A DNA stretch of 64,000 bases from Prevotella sp. (GCA_017642485.1 JAGCPC010000046.1:1-64000); one strand, 5' to 3'; shown: positions 42,871 through 52,453, numbered from the stretch's first letter. Notes: generated from the letters alone by a model not told the origin. Made by a program: numbers and translations.

Positions 42871-43497
42871 TTACTTGTTTCTTCTAATTTTGTGTGGAAT
42901 GTAAATGATGTCTATATTTTTATAAACATCGTTTACCCAATTTATCTTGTCATTCGTCTCTCTTATTGTCAATTTAACATTACGGGGAGAGAGTTTGGCA
43001 TAAATCCTCAAATCAATAACGAAGTATTTATGGTCTTTTGTATATGAAATAGGAGTGATTATCTCGTTCTCCCCATCATACCATATAGCAAAAGCCTTTA
43101 ACTCTGGATCGTTCTCACTAAACGCTTCAAATAAGAGTTGCTTCCTCAGGGGAAAAACTTCTTCCGAATAGTGAATATTAGAGTTTCCTCGTGTTCCCAT
43201 TGCTACGAACTCCTGAAGATTATGTGCATGTTTTTTGGTAAAAGACTCATAACACACACACAATTCTTTTTTAGATTTTGTTTCTACCACTTCAAATGCA
43301 TCTCCCCCATTAGCCCAATTAAAATTGATAGGGGCAAGATCAGAGAATTGCATACCCTTACGAATTTTCTTACCTGCAATAGTTATATTGGCGTTATTAT
43401 ACCAAGTAACAACATAATTCTCTGCTCTCATTTCATTAATACAGAGACATGAGAGTAAAAGAAATAACACTGTGTGTGAAATAATTTGTTTTTTCAT
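42871..43497 (-). CDS. Secreted protein of unknown function, last gene of the caspase operon
   Basis: 208 residues with a signal peptide (MKKQIISHTVLFLLLSCLCINEMRA). The mature part opens YVVTWYNNANITIAGKKIRKGMQFSD and is rich in beta strands; CVCY is the only cysteine pair. A start such as NITIAGKKIRKG recalls small forkhead- or SH3-like periplasmic domains, but I cannot name a family. It lies 18 bp downstream of the CHASE2-like gene in the same operon, so it is likely a periplasmic partner. Confidence 0.7.
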   Translation of the reverse strand: MKKQIISHTVLFLLLSCLCINEMRAENYVVTWYNNANITIAGKKIRKGMQFSDLAPINFNWANGGDAFEVVETKSKKELCVCYESFTKKHAHNLQEFVAMGTRGNSNIHYSEEVFPLRKQLLFEAFSENDPELKAFAIWYDGENEIITPISYTKDHKYFVIDLRIYAKLSPRNVKLTIRETNDKINWVNDVYKNIDIIYIPHKIRRNK

Positions 43498-43515
43498 TTT
43501 TTATATGAGTTTAGG

Positions 43516-44688
43516 TTATTCATTTAGTTTCTTTATAATCTTATCCTTATTGTCATAGAGGTCAACTGACACCTTTAGAACATACAGTAAGAGAGAGGCA
43601 AGCAAAACATCATACACCTCATTAAACCTATATAGCACAAAGCAAATAAATCCAAGCCAAAATGGGTATTGGAATATGAACCAACTTGACTCGTACGTCC
43701 TTTCGAGTATTCTGTAGGTGAACCAGAATAAGACACCCCATAGTACAATGAAAGCAACTATAGAGTATCTATGATGTCCATCCATCATTGAAAGGTAAGC
43801 ATTAAAGTTTATCATCGTGCCTGTCATTGTTCCCTGATATGTTGCATGTCTGTCATCTTCAAAATCACCTATGAGTATATACTTATCCTTGGTGTAGTCC
43901 TCATAAGACTCAAACATAGAGATTGTGTTATTATGAATGCTATCTTTACCTAGCACAACTGACAATCTAGAGACGTACTGCTTGTTATTAGGCAACCTAA
44001 ATGTTAAAATTGCACTGTTTCTTACCAACAACTTATCGAAATGTAAGAAACCGTATGACTTTATTTTTCTTTTAGTTAAATCCTCATACATCTTTGATGC
44101 CATACTTTTTTCCCCCTTTAAAAAGTATGGATACTTTACGAAATCAGATTCCAAGAACGTAGTTCCGTACATGGCCACACCTGCCTTGTTCTTAAGACGA
44201 TTATCTGCCAACTCTCCCTCACCTGGATAAGGTATAACTATATTATCCATTGAAGCAATAAGGTTAAACAACGCAGTATCCCCATTCTGTCTTATACTTT
44301 TCTCAAAGAACACATCGAGAACGATATACTTATAATTCTTCCTTGAGTTAAGGCTGTCAAGAAATTCTTTCAGTAATAGTCTGTCAGTAATAGGTTCATA
44401 ACCATCAGGAATGGTATCAGAGGCCATCTTCAATGCCATTACCTTATCATAGTGTACGTCAATAAACAGCATAGAATCACGCATGAAAGCCCTATCTTGA
44501 GCGGACTCACACTGTGGTGCCAGTTTATTAAACCACTGTAGCTGTGTTTTATCTGAACTGATTGGAATTTCCACATCGCTAAACACCATTACAACAACCG
44601 CAATGAGGAGGGAAATCGCAACAGACCACGCAACTTTTGCTTTCTTTTTTATATTACGATTAAAGGGATTACACCACATATATTTCAT
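43516..44688 (-). CDS. CHASE2-like membrane sensor protein without an output domain
   Basis: 390 residues: N-terminal TM (about 20-40), an extracytoplasmic domain (about 41-300) and three C-terminal TM helices (about 303-385), ending in a short charged tail (NKDKIIKKLNE). The external domain has CHASE2 landmarks: FIDVHYDK near the start, KYIVLDVFFEKSI, and KYILIGDFEDDRHATYQGTMTGTMINFNAYLSMMDG towards the end (D.H.T..G...G..i.A pattern). CHASE2 normally feeds a kinase or cyclase; here no output domain follows. The ATG overlaps the upstream Sel1-caspase stop (ATGA), implying coupled synthesis. CHASE2 assignment is by pattern. Confidence 0.68.
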   Translation of the reverse strand: MKYMWCNPFNRNIKKKAKVAWSVAISLLIAVVVMVFSDVEIPISSDKTQLQWFNKLAPQCESAQDRAFMRDSMLFIDVHYDKVMALKMASDTIPDGYEPITDRLLLKEFLDSLNSRKNYKYIVLDVFFEKSIRQNGDTALFNLIASMDNIVIPYPGEGELADNRLKNKAGVAMYGTTFLESDFVKYPYFLKGEKSMASKMYEDLTKRKIKSYGFLHFDKLLVRNSAILTFRLPNNKQYVSRLSVVLGKDSIHNNTISMFESYEDYTKDKYILIGDFEDDRHATYQGTMTGTMINFNAYLSMMDGHHRYSIVAFIVLWGVLFWFTYRILERTYESSWFIFQYPFWLGFICFVLYRFNEVYDVLLASLLLYVLKVSVDLYDNKDKIIKKLNE

Positions 44689-46523
44689 TTGTTAAAGTAA
44701 AACTTATTATCCGTTTCATTTAAATTATTCCAATAAGACGGAATTTGTTCCATTTTGGTCATATCCATAACTTTTGTACGTACATGAGTGAAAATATCAT
44801 CTACGCTTTGCCCTTTTTTCTCTAGTTCTTCCAATAAGGCCGTCATATAAGGACTATTATTTTGCCCTGTGCCATCTTTGGCTTTTTCACCTGCTAAAGT
44901 GGAAAATGCCACAAGATAGTTTTCGAGTTCGCTAATTCGAGCTAAACCTCCTTGCCCACCTCTATCCTGCCATACGAAACTTGGTCTATCACGACATGCG
45001 TCAAGAATGATTATATTCTTCCTGTTACCAGTTCCATTTAAACTATCTATGACTAAAGGCAAACCAATACAACTATTTTTTAAATCATCATAATTATCTA
45101 TCTTTTTTGAAGGGCGCACTGGAATGAGATAATTAATACCTTTCTCCTGAACTGCATGCCCAGCATAGTATACTAATGCAATATCATATTTTTTTGCTTT
45201 AGCGCAGAAATCTAAGATTGCATTCTCCATGTCGTTTTTATCTTTATTCATACATGCTACTACTACAAAATCTAGATTGCTTAGGACTTTATGCAGTGCT
45301 AATGCATCCTTTTCTGCGTTCGGTAATCGTTGTTTCTCATAATCAGAATTACCAATAACCAATGCTATACGTTTTTCTTCTGGATAATAACCTTCTATTG
45401 GTTCAAAATTATCTTTTTCATATTCATCTCTCCAATATTGAGCTTTTTCTATATCTTTTGGAACTCCTATACCCTTTTCGTATATTATTATTAAGCTATC
45501 CATAGCACTATAAATTCCCCTCTTTGCTGCCCTCTCATACCAGTACACTGCCAACGAGTCATTTTTCCTCAAGCCCCTTCCTCTTGCGTATATATTACCC
45601 AACTTATAACACGCAATATCATCTCCTTGCTCTGCAGTCTTTTGATACCAGAATACTGCAAGAGTATCATTTTTCTCGACTCCTCGACCATCAGCATACA
45701 TGTTTGCAAGATTATTCTGCGCCGTAACATCTCCTTGCTCTGCAGCCTTCTGAAATAAGCACAGTGCGAGTGAATCATTCTCATCTACTCCATATCCATT
45801 GTCATAGATTACTCCCAGATTATTCTGAGCCATAGCATCTCCTTGATCAGCAGCCTTCTGATACCAATACATTGCCAAAGAGTCCTTTTTTTCTTGACTA
45901 TACAGATAACCAAGACTTGCCTGAGCAACAGAATATCCTTGCTCAGCAGCCTTTCGTAGCCAATACTCTGCGAGTGAATCATTCCTGCCTACTCCATAAA
46001 CATTCTGATACATCTTCCCGAGATTATTTTGAGCAGCAGCATTTCCTTGCTCTGCCGCTTTTTGATACCAATATCTGGCTCGTTCATTATTACTCAAATA
46101 TGTCTCATATATATATCCAAGACCAGTCTGAGCGTTAGAATAACCTTGCTCCGCTGCTTTCCTATACCATAACCCTGCTTCAAATTTACTCATTTCTACC
46201 CCATAACCATGTTCGTGCATTACTCCAAGATTATACTGCGCCATAGCATTTCCCTGCTCTGCAGCCTTTTGAAACCAGTATTTAGCGACTGAATCATTCT
46301 TTTCTACCCCCTCACCTGTACCATACATAAAACCTAAATAACCTTGGGCATCTGGATAATTTGCATTAGCTGCTGTTTGTATATAATTTAACGCATCACT
46401 ATATTCTTTATTATCAAGGCATTTAAGACCTTTCTCATACATTTTTTTTATATTGTCCGATGCATGAGAAAACATAGTGAGACAAATACAAAATAATGCT
46501 AGTATAATGAGTTGTTTCTTCAT
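44685..46523 (-). CDS. Secreted Sel1-repeat caspase-family protein A
   Basis: 612 residues. Signal peptide MKKQLIILALFCICLTMFSHA, about nine Sel1 repeats (36 residues each, xYWYQKAAEQGxxxAQxxLG, residues about 40-365), then a caspase domain (about 385-612). The catalytic His is in ALVYYAGHAVQEKGINYLIPV, Cys in IIILDACRDRPSF; the pocket segment AFSTLAGEKAKDGTGQNNSP is intact. ATG 46523 precedes the signal peptide; an upstream in-frame start would remove it. Middle gene of the minus-strand operon; stop overlaps the CHASE2-like start. Confidence 0.88.
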   Translation of the reverse strand: MKKQLIILALFCICLTMFSHASDNIKKMYEKGLKCLDNKEYSDALNYIQTAANANYPDAQGYLGFMYGTGEGVEKNDSVAKYWFQKAAEQGNAMAQYNLGVMHEHGYGVEMSKFEAGLWYRKAAEQGYSNAQTGLGYIYETYLSNNERARYWYQKAAEQGNAAAQNNLGKMYQNVYGVGRNDSLAEYWLRKAAEQGYSVAQASLGYLYSQEKKDSLAMYWYQKAADQGDAMAQNNLGVIYDNGYGVDENDSLALCLFQKAAEQGDVTAQNNLANMYADGRGVEKNDTLAVFWYQKTAEQGDDIACYKLGNIYARGRGLRKNDSLAVYWYERAAKRGIYSAMDSLIIIYEKGIGVPKDIEKAQYWRDEYEKDNFEPIEGYYPEEKRIALVIGNSDYEKQRLPNAEKDALALHKVLSNLDFVVVACMNKDKNDMENAILDFCAKAKKYDIALVYYAGHAVQEKGINYLIPVRPSKKIDNYDDLKNSCIGLPLVIDSLNGTGNRKNIIILDACRDRPSFVWQDRGGQGGLARISELENYLVAFSTLAGEKAKDGTGQNNSPYMTALLEELEKKGQSVDDIFTHVRTKVMDMTKMEQIPSYWNNLNETDNKFYFNK

Positions 46524-46557
46524 TGTAAAGTAAACATTAACAATAATGACTATAATA

Positions 46558-48282
46558 TTACTTCTTAATATTGAAATAGAACTTATTCCCTCTACCTTCT
46601 TTAAGAGCATTCATATAATAAGGCACTTGTTCTCCATTTGTATATTTAATAACACTATCACGTACATTGCGAAATATTTCATCTATATCCTGATAAGGTT
46701 TATTTAATTCTTCCAATAGAGCAGACATATAATGACTCCTTCCTTCTGCATTCCGATCTTGAACTGTCTTACCAAACCTTGCAGGAAAGGCAAGCACAAA
46801 ATCTTTCTGCTCTCTCATTGGAGCCAAACCATCTTTTCCTTTTTGAATAAGCGACACGTACCTTGGCCTTGCATGACAAGCATCAATTATCACAATCTTT
46901 TTCTTCGCCGAAGAATCGAGGCTATTTATTACCCATGATAATTCTGTATACTTACGATTCATATCAGCAGAATTTAATATTTTTTCTGGGCGAGCTGGAA
47001 TGAGATAGTTTACGCCCTTTTCTTGAACAGCATGTCCTGCATAATAAATAAGTGCAACATCATAGCCTTTTGCTTTCTCACAGAAACTCGCAATAGTTTC
47101 TTCCATCCCAATCTTTTCTTTGTTAATACAAGGAACGACGTTAAAATTAAGACCTGACAATGTTTTTATCAAAGCCTTTGCATCTTTTTCTGCTGATGGT
47201 ACAGGTTGTTCGTAATCCGAATTGGCAATAACCAAAGCTATACGTTTCTCCATCTTATAATTCTGAGTTGCTCCTGACAAAAAATATTTCATTTCGGGCT
47301 GTTTAAAGACTGTTTTATTTCTTTTATAAAAAGAATCTCCTGTACTAATCAAACTATCAGCTTGGCTTTTCCAGAATTTTGCTTTCTCAAAATCCTTTGG
47401 GACGCCTCTACCCAAAACATACATTAAACATAATTTATCCGATGCATAAGCACTACCCTGCTTAGCAGCTTTCTCCAGCCAATATGCAGCTTTGGCATAA
47501 TCTTGCATCTCATTTTCACGATAATACAAATCACCTAAATGTAATTGAATACCATAATGTCCCTGTTCTGCTGCTTTTTCAAACCAATATATCGCTAATT
47601 TGTCATCCTTAGCCACTCCTTTTCCATCTTGATACATGAAACCTAAATGAGACTGAGCCATAACATACCCTTGCTCCGCCGCTTTCTTATACCAATAAAC
47701 TGCTTGCTCTTTATTCTTAATATTAACAAGACCCTTTGTATCGGTTTCATACATATTCTCTAATATCATCCCCAAATCATATTGAGCATAAACATCCCCT
47801 CGCTCTGCAAAACTATAGATTAAAGTCTCTGCTCTTTTATAATCTCCTCCATTATTATAACACTTAGAAAGCATCCTTTGAGCTAATGTATCTCCTTGTT
47901 CTGCAGGTTCCTTAAGCCAATACGCAGCTTCTAAGTAGTCTATTTCATGAGAATTATGAAGGTCATATTTAAAGTATAAATAACCTATAAAAGTACGATA
48001 ATCTAATAGAGTTCCTTCTACATATTTTTTTGCCCAATATTCAGCCTTTTTAATGTCTTGTGGTACTCCTAAGCCACTAAGATAACTATATACCATAAGA
48101 CGTTGTGCGACGTAGTTATTAGCACGAGCCGCCTTCTGAATATACTTAATAGCTTTTACAGTATCACCCTTCTCTAGATATTCTATGCCTTCATCATATA
48201 TTTTTTTTGATTTATCGGGTTTTTGGGAATAAGTTAGGCTACATGATAGAAAAAATAGAATGAGATATAGTATTTTTCTCAT
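46558..48282 (-). CDS. Secreted Sel1-repeat caspase-family protein B (diverged pocket)
   Basis: 574 residues: signal peptide MRKILYLILFFLSCSLTYSQ, about seven irregular Sel1 repeats, then a caspase domain from about residue 345 (KRIALVIANSDYEQPVPSAEKDAKAL). Catalytic His in ALIYYAGHAVQEKGVNYLIPA and Cys in IVIIDACHARPRY. The pocket segment differs from the paralogues: FARFGKTVQDRNAEGRSHY type instead of ATQAGMTASDGTGNNNSP, and DACRDRP is DACHARP, so substrate preference may differ or activity may be altered. 34 bp upstream of protein A. Confidence 0.87.
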   Translation of the reverse strand: MRKILYLILFFLSCSLTYSQKPDKSKKIYDEGIEYLEKGDTVKAIKYIQKAARANNYVAQRLMVYSYLSGLGVPQDIKKAEYWAKKYVEGTLLDYRTFIGYLYFKYDLHNSHEIDYLEAAYWLKEPAEQGDTLAQRMLSKCYNNGGDYKRAETLIYSFAERGDVYAQYDLGMILENMYETDTKGLVNIKNKEQAVYWYKKAAEQGYVMAQSHLGFMYQDGKGVAKDDKLAIYWFEKAAEQGHYGIQLHLGDLYYRENEMQDYAKAAYWLEKAAKQGSAYASDKLCLMYVLGRGVPKDFEKAKFWKSQADSLISTGDSFYKRNKTVFKQPEMKYFLSGATQNYKMEKRIALVIANSDYEQPVPSAEKDAKALIKTLSGLNFNVVPCINKEKIGMEETIASFCEKAKGYDVALIYYAGHAVQEKGVNYLIPARPEKILNSADMNRKYTELSWVINSLDSSAKKKIVIIDACHARPRYVSLIQKGKDGLAPMREQKDFVLAFPARFGKTVQDRNAEGRSHYMSALLEELNKPYQDIDEIFRNVRDSVIKYTNGEQVPYYMNALKEGRGNKFYFNIKK

Positions 48283-48308
48283 ATTTTGTAATGCTTTATA
48301 GATTGTAT

Positions 48309-50381
48309 CTAATACCTCTTAACTCCAAGATTGAAATAGAACTTATTATTTCTTTTTTCGTTAAGATTATTCTTATAGAATGGCTTTTGAACATCATCAG
48401 TGAGTTCCATGACTCTCTCGCGTACATTGATGAAAATTTGGTCAACAGTCTGTTTCGGTTTCTTCAACTCCTCTAACAAGGCTGTAGCATAAGGGCTATT
48501 ATTATTGCCTGTACCATCGCTGGCTGTCATACCAGCCTGAGTAGCATAAGCTATGAGAAAACCTATTGGCTCACTCACAGAGGCTAAACCTCCTTGTGCT
48601 CCTCTTGTTGGACAGACAAAACTAGGTCTGTCACGACAAGCATCCAGAATAACTATATTCTTGCCAACATTCGATTTTTGAAGACTTCTTATCATCCATG
48701 ACAATAGAACATACTTATCCTCCATTTCTGCTGAATTTAACACACTCTTAGGACGAGCTGGTATAAGATAGTTTACTCCATCATCCTGAACAGCATGTCC
48801 TGAATAATATATAAGTGCGATATCATATCCCTTTGCTTTTTCGCAAAAATCAGCTATAGTTTCCTTCATATCGCGCAACTCCTTATTCATACAAGGTACA
48901 ACATCAAAGTTTAATGTTGACAGCACCTTAACCAATGCCGATGCATCCTTCTCCGCATTTGGCAGACGTACATCATAATCAGAATTGCCAATGATTAATG
49001 CTATACGTTTTTCTATGTATAAACTTATGGAAGACAATGGATTATTAGAAGAAATTGCAGACGATTCTGTACTCAAACTAATAATTTGTGCAGTATTGTC
49101 ACTTTGTGACTTGCAAGAACTGGATGCCATCTCATCTTTTTCTTCAGACTTTTTCAACCAATAGTCTGCTTGTTTTTCATCCTTTGTAACACCTAAACCA
49201 TTATAATACAGATAAGCAAGATTGTTTTGAGCGAGAGCAAAACCTTGATTTGCTGCCTTACTAGTCCAATAGAAAGCTTTTGAGTAATCTTGTTTTACCC
49301 CTCGACCTTTTAAAAACATATTTCCCAAACCATACTGAGCTTTAGCGAAGCCTTGATCAGCAGCCTTATTATACCAATATGCAGCCAAGTTGTCATTTTT
49401 TTTCACCCCTCGACCTGTATCATACATCACCCCAAGATTGTCCTGTGCCTGCGCATATCCTTGTTCTGCAGATTTTTTATACCAGTACACAGCGAGAGTA
49501 TCATTCTTTTCCACTCCCATACCTGTATCATACATAAATCCAAGGTTACATTGTGCTTTAGTGTCTCCTTGTTCAGCAGCTTTATGATACCAATATACTG
49601 CCAAAGTGTCATTTTTTTCTACCCCATCGCCTCTATCATACATACATCCGAGGTTACATTGTGCCTTGGAATGTCCCTGCTCAGCAGCCTTTCTATACCA
49701 ATACAAAGCTTGGCTATAATCTTGTTTCCCTCCTCTTCCATCATAATACATTCCACCAATATCACATTGTGCTTCAGCATTCTCTTGCACAGCACTCTTA
49801 ATAAACCAATATGCTGCTTGCATATAATCTTGCTCTACTCCACGCCCCCAATCATACATTCTTCCTATATTACATTGTGCAACAGCATTTCCTTGGCCAG
49901 CCGCTTTTTGATACCAATACACCGCCTGCTCATAATCTTGCTCTACACCATGTCCCATTTCATACATCACTCCAAGATTATTCTGAGCCACAACATCACC
50001 TTGCTCAGCAGCTTTATGATACCAATAAACCGCTAGCTTCTCTTCTTTCTCTACTCCTGTGCCATTATCATACATTGAACCTAGAATTGATTGTGCACGA
50101 GCATTTCCCTGCTCTGCTGATTTTCTATACCAATATACGGCTTGTCTATCATCCTTGTCTACTCCCGTACCATAGTCATACATATAGCCAAGAGCATTTT
50201 GTGCCTCATCGTAGTTGGCATTTGCAGCCTTACGAAAATACTTTAAGGCTTTATCATATTCTTTACTGTTAAAAGATGCAAGTCCCTTATTGTATGTTTT
50301 TTTTATCTTATTAGATACTTGGGCATAATTTGCACTCTGAACAAAAACCAAAACTATAAGGAGAAGAAATCTTGTCATCAT
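48309..50381 (-). CDS. Secreted Sel1-repeat caspase-family protein C
   Basis: 690 residues, first gene of the minus-strand operon. Signal peptide MMTRFLLLIVLVFVQSANYAQ, ten regular Sel1 repeats (residues about 35-410; the DNA shows a clear 108-bp periodicity), a Ser-rich spacer and a caspase domain from about 455 (KRIALIIGNSDYDVRLPNAEKDASAL). Catalytic His in ALIYYSGHAVQDDGVNYLIPA, Cys in IVILDACRDRPSFV, pocket ATQAGMTASDGTGNNNSPY. The Sel1 part probably binds protein partners. A strong promoter lies at 50412-50442. Protein B follows 26 bp downstream. Confidence 0.9.
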   Translation of the reverse strand: MMTRFLLLIVLVFVQSANYAQVSNKIKKTYNKGLASFNSKEYDKALKYFRKAANANYDEAQNALGYMYDYGTGVDKDDRQAVYWYRKSAEQGNARAQSILGSMYDNGTGVEKEEKLAVYWYHKAAEQGDVVAQNNLGVMYEMGHGVEQDYEQAVYWYQKAAGQGNAVAQCNIGRMYDWGRGVEQDYMQAAYWFIKSAVQENAEAQCDIGGMYYDGRGGKQDYSQALYWYRKAAEQGHSKAQCNLGCMYDRGDGVEKNDTLAVYWYHKAAEQGDTKAQCNLGFMYDTGMGVEKNDTLAVYWYKKSAEQGYAQAQDNLGVMYDTGRGVKKNDNLAAYWYNKAADQGFAKAQYGLGNMFLKGRGVKQDYSKAFYWTSKAANQGFALAQNNLAYLYYNGLGVTKDEKQADYWLKKSEEKDEMASSSCKSQSDNTAQIISLSTESSAISSNNPLSSISLYIEKRIALIIGNSDYDVRLPNAEKDASALVKVLSTLNFDVVPCMNKELRDMKETIADFCEKAKGYDIALIYYSGHAVQDDGVNYLIPARPKSVLNSAEMEDKYVLLSWMIRSLQKSNVGKNIVILDACRDRPSFVCPTRGAQGGLASVSEPIGFLIAYATQAGMTASDGTGNNNSPYATALLEELKKPKQTVDQIFINVRERVMELTDDVQKPFYKNNLNEKRNNKFYFNLGVKRY

Positions 50382-50411
50382 ATGAGGTTGTATAAATTAC
50401 ACAGCTAATCG

Positions 50412-50442
50412 CAAAGGTACATTTTTTTTCTAAAAACACAAA
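50412..50442 (-). promoter_or_regulatory. Promoter of the Sel1-caspase/CHASE2 operon
   Basis: Minus-strand -7 box TACCTTTG (50412-50419) and -33 TTTG (50439-50442) are separated by 19 bp, the best-spaced pair in the window. It predicts a leader of about 25 nt. Confidence 0.75.
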
Positions 50443-50566
50443 TGCTTTCTTTAGTTTTTTGAGATCCTAATTCCCTGTGCGCGTGCACAATGGAAAAATA
50501 TTTTTTCCATAAAAGGAAAAAGTATGTTTTATCGATGCGTTTGATTGCATTCCCAGAAAATTTTCT

Positions 50567-50574
50567 TATCTTTG
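50567..50574 (+). promoter_or_regulatory. -7 box for the PARP-like gene
   Basis: TATCTTTG followed by CA, with a TTTG 23 bp upstream (50540-50543). Divergent from the caspase operon promoter; the two share a 220-bp control region. Confidence 0.65.
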
Positions 50575-50603
50575 CAGCGGCTGCTTAACTAAAGAGAAAC
50601 TGC

Positions 50604-51887
50604 ATGTCCATACTAACCATCATATTCTACATAATACTGGCGATGATTATCTACGCTTTCAGGAATGAACTGATAGCGATAGCGGTGTTCGTGGGGGTGT
50701 GCATGGGCATCGGAGCATTGGCGGGCTGGATACTCTTCGATAATGCCAACCTTGGGGCGAACATCGGATTTTGGTTTGCCGTGTTCTTCGGATTGCGCAT
50801 TGTGATGCAGGCATTGGGGGCGAGATATGCGAATATCTTTGATTTTGCATATAGGCTCATATCTTTTCCGTTCTGGCTATTGAACCGCATACAACTGATA
50901 CTGATGGAGCCGTGGCGTTATTTCACTAAGGATTACGTGAGCGTAGGCACAAGGGATGCGGTGCGCGATTGGCTGTACCCCATAGAGATTATCCTATATA
51001 TCCTCATCACTCCACTGAGGTTCATCAATGCGGTGTATTACAATATCATCGTATATACCATCTCCGAACTCTACGATCTCATCATGGAAGTCGTTTCTCC
51101 CAGCGATGAGAAAGAGGGGGAGGACAGCATTCTGTTGTGGATTGTCATGCTGCCATATCGCATACTGAAATATCCCATTTTTCAGGGCCTGCTCGTGGTG
51201 ATTGAGGCTGTGGTATGGACGGTAATAGACATTTTCATTCCTACCGTCACGATGTATCACGGCACTGACCTGAGTGCTGCACAGTCGATAGTGGGCAATG
51301 ATTGGTTGAAAGGGAAATATTGCAGCTGGACTGACGGCACATTCTGCTCAAGTCGCTACGGATGGGCTGGTGCAGGAGCTTATTTTGGTTCTGCCATAAG
51401 CACTGCAGAGGCTTACGCATACGACTGTCATCGTTTGAGCGACAACAACCCCGTCATGATAGTGTGTCGAGTGTCTCTTGGCAAGATTCTCAACTATCGC
51501 TTGGCCCCATCCTTTATCCACGATAATACGGGGCCTTATGGGCACCATTCCATTATCAACGACTATGCAGAGCGCGAAGGCTACACCACAGGTGAATGGT
51601 GGAACTACAACCACAACTACTGGGAATATTGCATGTTCGACTGGAAGAATCGTTATAACCACCCATGGCGCATCAGACCCATATACGTATTCAACTTCCG
51701 CACAGGCATGGCTCAGCACATAGACAAGGGTTTCAGACGTTGGCTCTTTTCTAAGTCTGTATTCGATGATATTATCGAAAGCCCTAAGTTCATGTGTCTG
51801 ATGGGGCTTGCATTATTCATAGTGGGATGGTTAGTGTTTTACGGATTTAGATATTTCATAGATGTGTTCTACTGGTATTTCGACTAA
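50604..51887 (+). CDS. Membrane-embedded PARP-like ADP-ribosyltransferase candidate
   Basis: 427 residues. Several hydrophobic segments lie in residues 1-205 (for example ILTIIFYIILAMIIYAF, VFVGVCMGIGALAGWILF) and two at the C-terminus (about 393-425). Between them residues about 212-375 resemble a PARP catalytic fold: TMYHGTDLSAAQSIV (H of the H-Y-E triad), GAGAYFGSAISTAEAYAYD (the G-x-Y-F...S...Y motif) and EYCMFDWKNRYNHPWRIRPIYVFNF (E followed by the P/Y-I strand). Such a domain could modify proteins with ADP-ribose at the membrane or just bind NAD+. No family name is certain. The HD gene overlaps its end by 26 bp if GTG 51862 is used. Confidence 0.6.
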   Translation: MSILTIIFYIILAMIIYAFRNELIAIAVFVGVCMGIGALAGWILFDNANLGANIGFWFAVFFGLRIVMQALGARYANIFDFAYRLISFPFWLLNRIQLILMEPWRYFTKDYVSVGTRDAVRDWLYPIEIILYILITPLRFINAVYYNIIVYTISELYDLIMEVVSPSDEKEGEDSILLWIVMLPYRILKYPIFQGLLVVIEAVVWTVIDIFIPTVTMYHGTDLSAAQSIVGNDWLKGKYCSWTDGTFCSSRYGWAGAGAYFGSAISTAEAYAYDCHRLSDNNPVMIVCRVSLGKILNYRLAPSFIHDNTGPYGHHSIINDYAEREGYTTGEWWNYNHNYWEYCMFDWKNRYNHPWRIRPIYVFNFRTGMAQHIDKGFRRWLFSKSVFDDIIESPKFMCLMGLALFIVGWLVFYGFRYFIDVFYWYFD

Positions 51888-52332
51888 ACAACAGGTTATA
51901 TCGTTACTTAGCGACATCAACCGCAAGGGGATGGATAATGTGATTGCCTATCTAGAACGCAGTGACTATTTCACTACCCACTGCCACCATCATCATCATT
52001 ATGAGGGTGGGTTGGCAGATCACTCCTTGGGGGTATATTGGGAAATGAGGGCATCGGCACCCGAACTGCCTGACGAAAGCTGTCGCATTGTGGCACTGCT
52101 ACACGACCTGTGCACCACCCACCTTGAGGAATATGATGACATAGGGCACCACCGTCATGGTCTGCGTTCAGTGAGACTGCTCGAAGCATTGGGGCTCACC
52201 CTCAGCAATGAGGAGCACCTCGCTATCAGCAAGCACATGCACCATGTGCCTTCAGCGGAACGCGGTCTTCTCAGCACTGCACTGTGGTACTGGCTTCACC
52301 ATTGCGACCGCAGGAATGCAAAAACTGCTTGA
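51862..52332 (+). CDS. HD-domain hydrolase
   Basis: 156 residues. HD superfamily metal site: YEGGLADHSLGVYWEM (first His) and ALLHDLCTTHLEEYDD (His-Asp), then HRHGLRSVRLLEALGL and HMHHV later. A HHHHHY run precedes the first motif. In relatives the HD is followed by Lys or Ala; here Thr-Thr-His. The start is uncertain: GTG 51862 overlaps the PARP-like gene by 26 bp, ATG 51931 gives a shorter protein. The overlap implies coupling with the PARP-like protein. HD enzymes of this size often cleave nucleotides; the substrate is unknown. Confidence 0.75.
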   Translation: MCSTGISTKQQVISLLSDINRKGMDNVIAYLERSDYFTTHCHHHHHYEGGLADHSLGVYWEMRASAPELPDESCRIVALLHDLCTTHLEEYDDIGHHRHGLRSVRLLEALGLTLSNEEHLAISKHMHHVPSAERGLLSTALWYWLHHCDRRNAKTA

Positions 52333-52453
52333 TTTTACAAAATGAGTAATCATTTTTCATTGTCTGGTACATCTTTCTATTGTGTTGTCTTTGTTGTCGT
52401 TAATCCGATTCCACAAATACATGTAACTTAGACTTCTGAATGGTTATATGGGG

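Noticed and set aside
36808..52332. Accessory island as a prophage or integrative element
   Set aside because: No integrase, transposase, flanking tRNA or direct-repeat attachment sites are visible; only lower GC and gene content suggest acquisition.
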